Positions 62,521 to 64,000 of a stretch of DNA of 64,000 bases are shown here, in pieces (position 1 is the first letter of the stretch; the number at the start of each line of letters is the position of its first letter). The DNA comes from Hyphobacterium marinum (GTDB taxonomy: Bacteria > Pseudomonadota > Alphaproteobacteria > Caulobacterales > Maricaulaceae), in the NCBI RefSeq assembly GCF_036330325.1, contig NZ_JAZDRO010000003.1:330287-394286 (forward strand). The letters run 5' to 3'. The notes under the pieces are model-generated. The model did no database searches, was not told where the DNA came from, and saw nothing but the letters and a program-made list of their open reading frames with translations. Position numbers and translations under genes: made by a program.

Positions 62521-63356
62521 GACTTGGTTTCCTCTTCACCGGTGGTGGCTTCCGCCGCCGGCGCTTCATTCGTCGCCGCCGCGTCGTCCGCCGGAGCCGC
62601 TTCGGCGTCCGCCGTCACGGTTTCGGTTTCGTCCGCCGGGGCTTCGGCTTTGTCGTCCTTGGCCGGCGCGTTCTGCTCATCGAGCGAACGGAACTTGCCC
62701 GGCATCGGCAGGTCGTCGGCGCGGACGCCTTTCACGGCGTCGCGGACTTCAACCCAGGAACCCGCCGCACCCGGAACAGAACCGAGCACCAGGATCAGGC
62801 CCTTGTCGGCATCGACGCGCACGATTTCCAGGTTCTGGGTCGTGACGCGCTCGTCGCCGAGGTGACCGGCCATCTTCTTGCCCTTGAACACCTTGCCGGG
62901 GTCCTGGCACTGACCGGTCGAACCGTGCGAACGGTGCGAGATCGACACGCCGTGCGAGGCGCGAAGACCACCGAAATTCCAGCGCTTCATCGCACCGGCA
63001 AAACCCTTACCGATCGACTTGCCCGCGACGTCGACCTTCTGGCCAACGACGAAGTGGTCAGCCGTCAGTTCGGCACCGGCGTCGATCAGGTTGTCACCCG
63101 AGACGCGGAACTCGACCAGTTTGCGCTTGGGCGCAACCTGCGCTTTGGCGAAGTGGCCACGCATGGCCTTCGAGGTCCGCTTGGCCTTGGCCGAGCCGAC
63201 ACCGAGTTGCAGGGCGGTGTAGCCGTCGCGCTCGTCGGTGCGCTGGGAGACGACCTGACAGCCGTCCATGTGCAGCACCGTGACGGGCACGTGCGCGCCG
63301 TCCTCGGCGAAAACCCGGGTCATGCCGAGCTTCTTGGCGATAACTCCAGTGCGCAT
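62517..63356 (-). CDS. rplC: 50S ribosomal protein L3 with long acidic C-terminal tail
   Basis: 279 residues from MRTGVIAKKLGMTRVFAEDG. The globular part ends near residue 226 with RADDLPMPGKFRSLDE. It is followed by about 53 low-complexity, Ala/Glu/Asp-rich residues (AEAPADETETVTADAEAAPA...), absent from E. coli L3 (209 residues). The methylation/loop region FGGLRASHGVSISHRSHGSTGQ is normal. I rejected a start 12 codons upstream. Tail function is unknown; it is likely disordered. Confidence 0.97.
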   Translation of the reverse strand: MRTGVIAKKLGMTRVFAEDGAHVPVTVLHMDGCQVVSQRTDERDGYTALQLGVGSAKAKRTSKAMRGHFAKAQVAPKRKLVEFRVSGDNLIDAGAELTADHFVVGQKVDVAGKSIGKGFAGAMKRWNFGGLRASHGVSISHRSHGSTGQCQDPGKVFKGKKMAGHLGDERVTTQNLEIVRVDADKGLILVLGSVPGAAGSWVEVRDAVKGVRADDLPMPGKFRSLDEQNAPAKDDKAEAPADETETVTADAEAAPADDAAATNEAPAAEATTGEEETKS

Positions 63357-63360
63357 GATC

Positions 63361-63672
63361 TTACGCTCCGAGCTTGATCTCGACGTCCACACCGGCCGAC
63401 AGGTCGAGCTTCATCAGCGCGTCCACGGTCTGCGGGGTGGGGTCAACGATGTCCAGAAGGCGCTTGTGCGTCCGGATTTCGAACTGCTCACGCGACTTCT
63501 TGTCGATGTGCGGCGAACGCAGCACGGTGAATTTCTCAAGGCGTGTCGGCAGCGGAATCGGTCCGCGGACCGTTGCGCCGGTGCGCTTGGCCGTGGAGAC
63601 GATTTCACGCGTCGAGGTATCGAGCACGCGGTGATCGAACGCCTTCAGGCGAATGCGAATACTTTGCTCCAT
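63361..63672 (-). CDS. rpsJ: 30S ribosomal protein S10
   Basis: 103 residues: IRIRLKAFDHRVLDTSTREIV and GPIPLPTRLEKFTVLRSPHIDKKSREQFEIRTH. S10 is also the partner of NusB in antitermination. First gene of the S10 operon, 88 bases after tuf. Confidence 0.98.
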   Translation of the reverse strand: MEQSIRIRLKAFDHRVLDTSTREIVSTAKRTGATVRGPIPLPTRLEKFTVLRSPHIDKKSREQFEIRTHKRLLDIVDPTPQTVDALMKLDLSAGVDVEIKLGA

Positions 63673-63710
63673 GGGTCCGATTCCGTCTTTCCAGTTTCCT
63701 TTAAAGGCTT

Positions 63711-63739
63711 GGGGTGGCCACCGATGTCAGGGCCACCCC
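63711..63739. other. Hairpin between tuf and rpsJ
   Basis: GGGGTGGCC (63711-63719) and GGCCACCCC (63731-63739) form a 9-pair stem with an 11-base loop. There is no T-run, so it is more likely an mRNA processing or attenuation structure than a terminator. Confidence 0.4.
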
Positions 63740-63760
63740 TCGCCGTTATGCCTTGCCTAA

Positions 63761-64000
63761 CTACTCGATGATTTTCGACACGACGCCGGCACCGACGGTG
63801 CGGCCGCCTTCGCGGATGGCGAAGCGCAGGCCCTGGTCCATCGCGATCGGCGTGATCAGTTCCACCGTCACTTCCACATTGTCGCCCGGCATGACCATCT
63901 CGGTACCCTCTTTCAGGGTCACGACACCGGTCACGTCCGTCGTCCGGAAGTAGAATTGCGGACGGTAGTTCGAGAAGAACGGCGTGTGACGGCCACCCTC
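63761..64000 (-). CDS. tuf: Elongation factor Tu, C-terminal part (cut by the window edge)
   Basis: 79 residues to a TAG stop at 63761-63763, reading GGRHTPFFSNYRPQFYFRTT, GDNVEVTVELITPIAMDQGL and GGRTVGAGVVSKIIE, the end of domain 3 of EF-Tu. EF-Tu delivers aminoacyl-tRNA to the ribosome. The gene continues beyond base 64000. tuf-rpsJ linkage shows that the str operon probably adjoins on the right. Confidence 0.97.
   Translation of the reverse strand, partial: EGGRHTPFFSNYRPQFYFRTTDVTGVVTLKEGTEMVMPGDNVEVTVELITPIAMDQGLRFAIREGGRTVGAGVVSKIIE

Overview
The window is about 64 kb of GC-rich chromosome from an alphaproteobacterium of the Caulobacterales/Maricaulales type (Caulobacter, Maricaulis and Hyphomonadaceae relatives). 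The evidence is a CckA-type hybrid histidine kinase directly behind fliQ-fliR-flhB, a CtrA-like site upstream of fliQ, a GTTC-N7-GTTC SOS box at recA, an ATP12-type F1 assembly factor, a eukaryote-like NADP isocitrate dehydrogenase, and the order rplQ - Deg protease - rarA - crcB/rluC cluster. Naming a genus would need a database search. Almost everything is core chromosome; no prophage, insertion sequence, CRISPR array, tRNA or rRNA was found.

Layout. 1-4879: purine synthesis genes purC (5' end cut by the window), a PD40 beta-propeller protein, then purS-purQ-purL. 5071-8009: M28 aminopeptidase lipoprotein, bolA, an aldo/keto reductase, grxD (Fe-S trafficking) and a small lipoprotein. 8153-13594: rpsD with its own promoter, a serine hydrolase, trmJ overlapping a gluzincin-like lipoprotein, and icd. 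13621-19850: a membrane protein, a Kef-type antiporter, alaS and recA. 19966-24652: cckA and the flagellar export genes flhB, fliR and fliQ on the minus strand, with a CtrA-like site upstream. 24767-32836: a secreted protein, a CadC-like wHTH/TPR regulator and three tandem DUF885 metallohydrolase-like paralogues closed by a strong terminator. 32917-37677: fatty acid desaturase, a membrane-bound XRE regulator, a gene-poor kilobase packed with palindromes and then AT-rich DNA, pccB, and a decayed secreted-protein gene. 37969-44762: 2OG-Fe(II) oxygenase, the tightly overlapping crcB-rluC-HAD-ATP12 unit, two DUF805 proteins, a 33-residue membrane peptide, a small membrane protein and rarA. 44881-49625: a secreted metzincin with Ig-like repeats, a VOC protein and a Deg-type protease. 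49734-64000: the complete S10-spc-alpha ribosomal superoperon, read from tuf (partial) at the right edge to rplQ.

How genes work together: PurC and PurSQL act in IMP synthesis. BolA and monothiol Grx4 are partners in Fe-S homeostasis. CckA probably feeds the CtrA phosphorelay, which in Caulobacter activates fliQ, so kinase and target sit in one transcription unit. The ribosomal superoperon carries secY and adk. The least explained parts are the DUF885 triplet with its neighbouring regulator, the palindrome cluster beside AT-rich DNA at 34.4-35.3 kb, two very small membrane-protein genes, and the decayed gene at 37.1-37.7 kb. No clearly new multi-gene system is visible.
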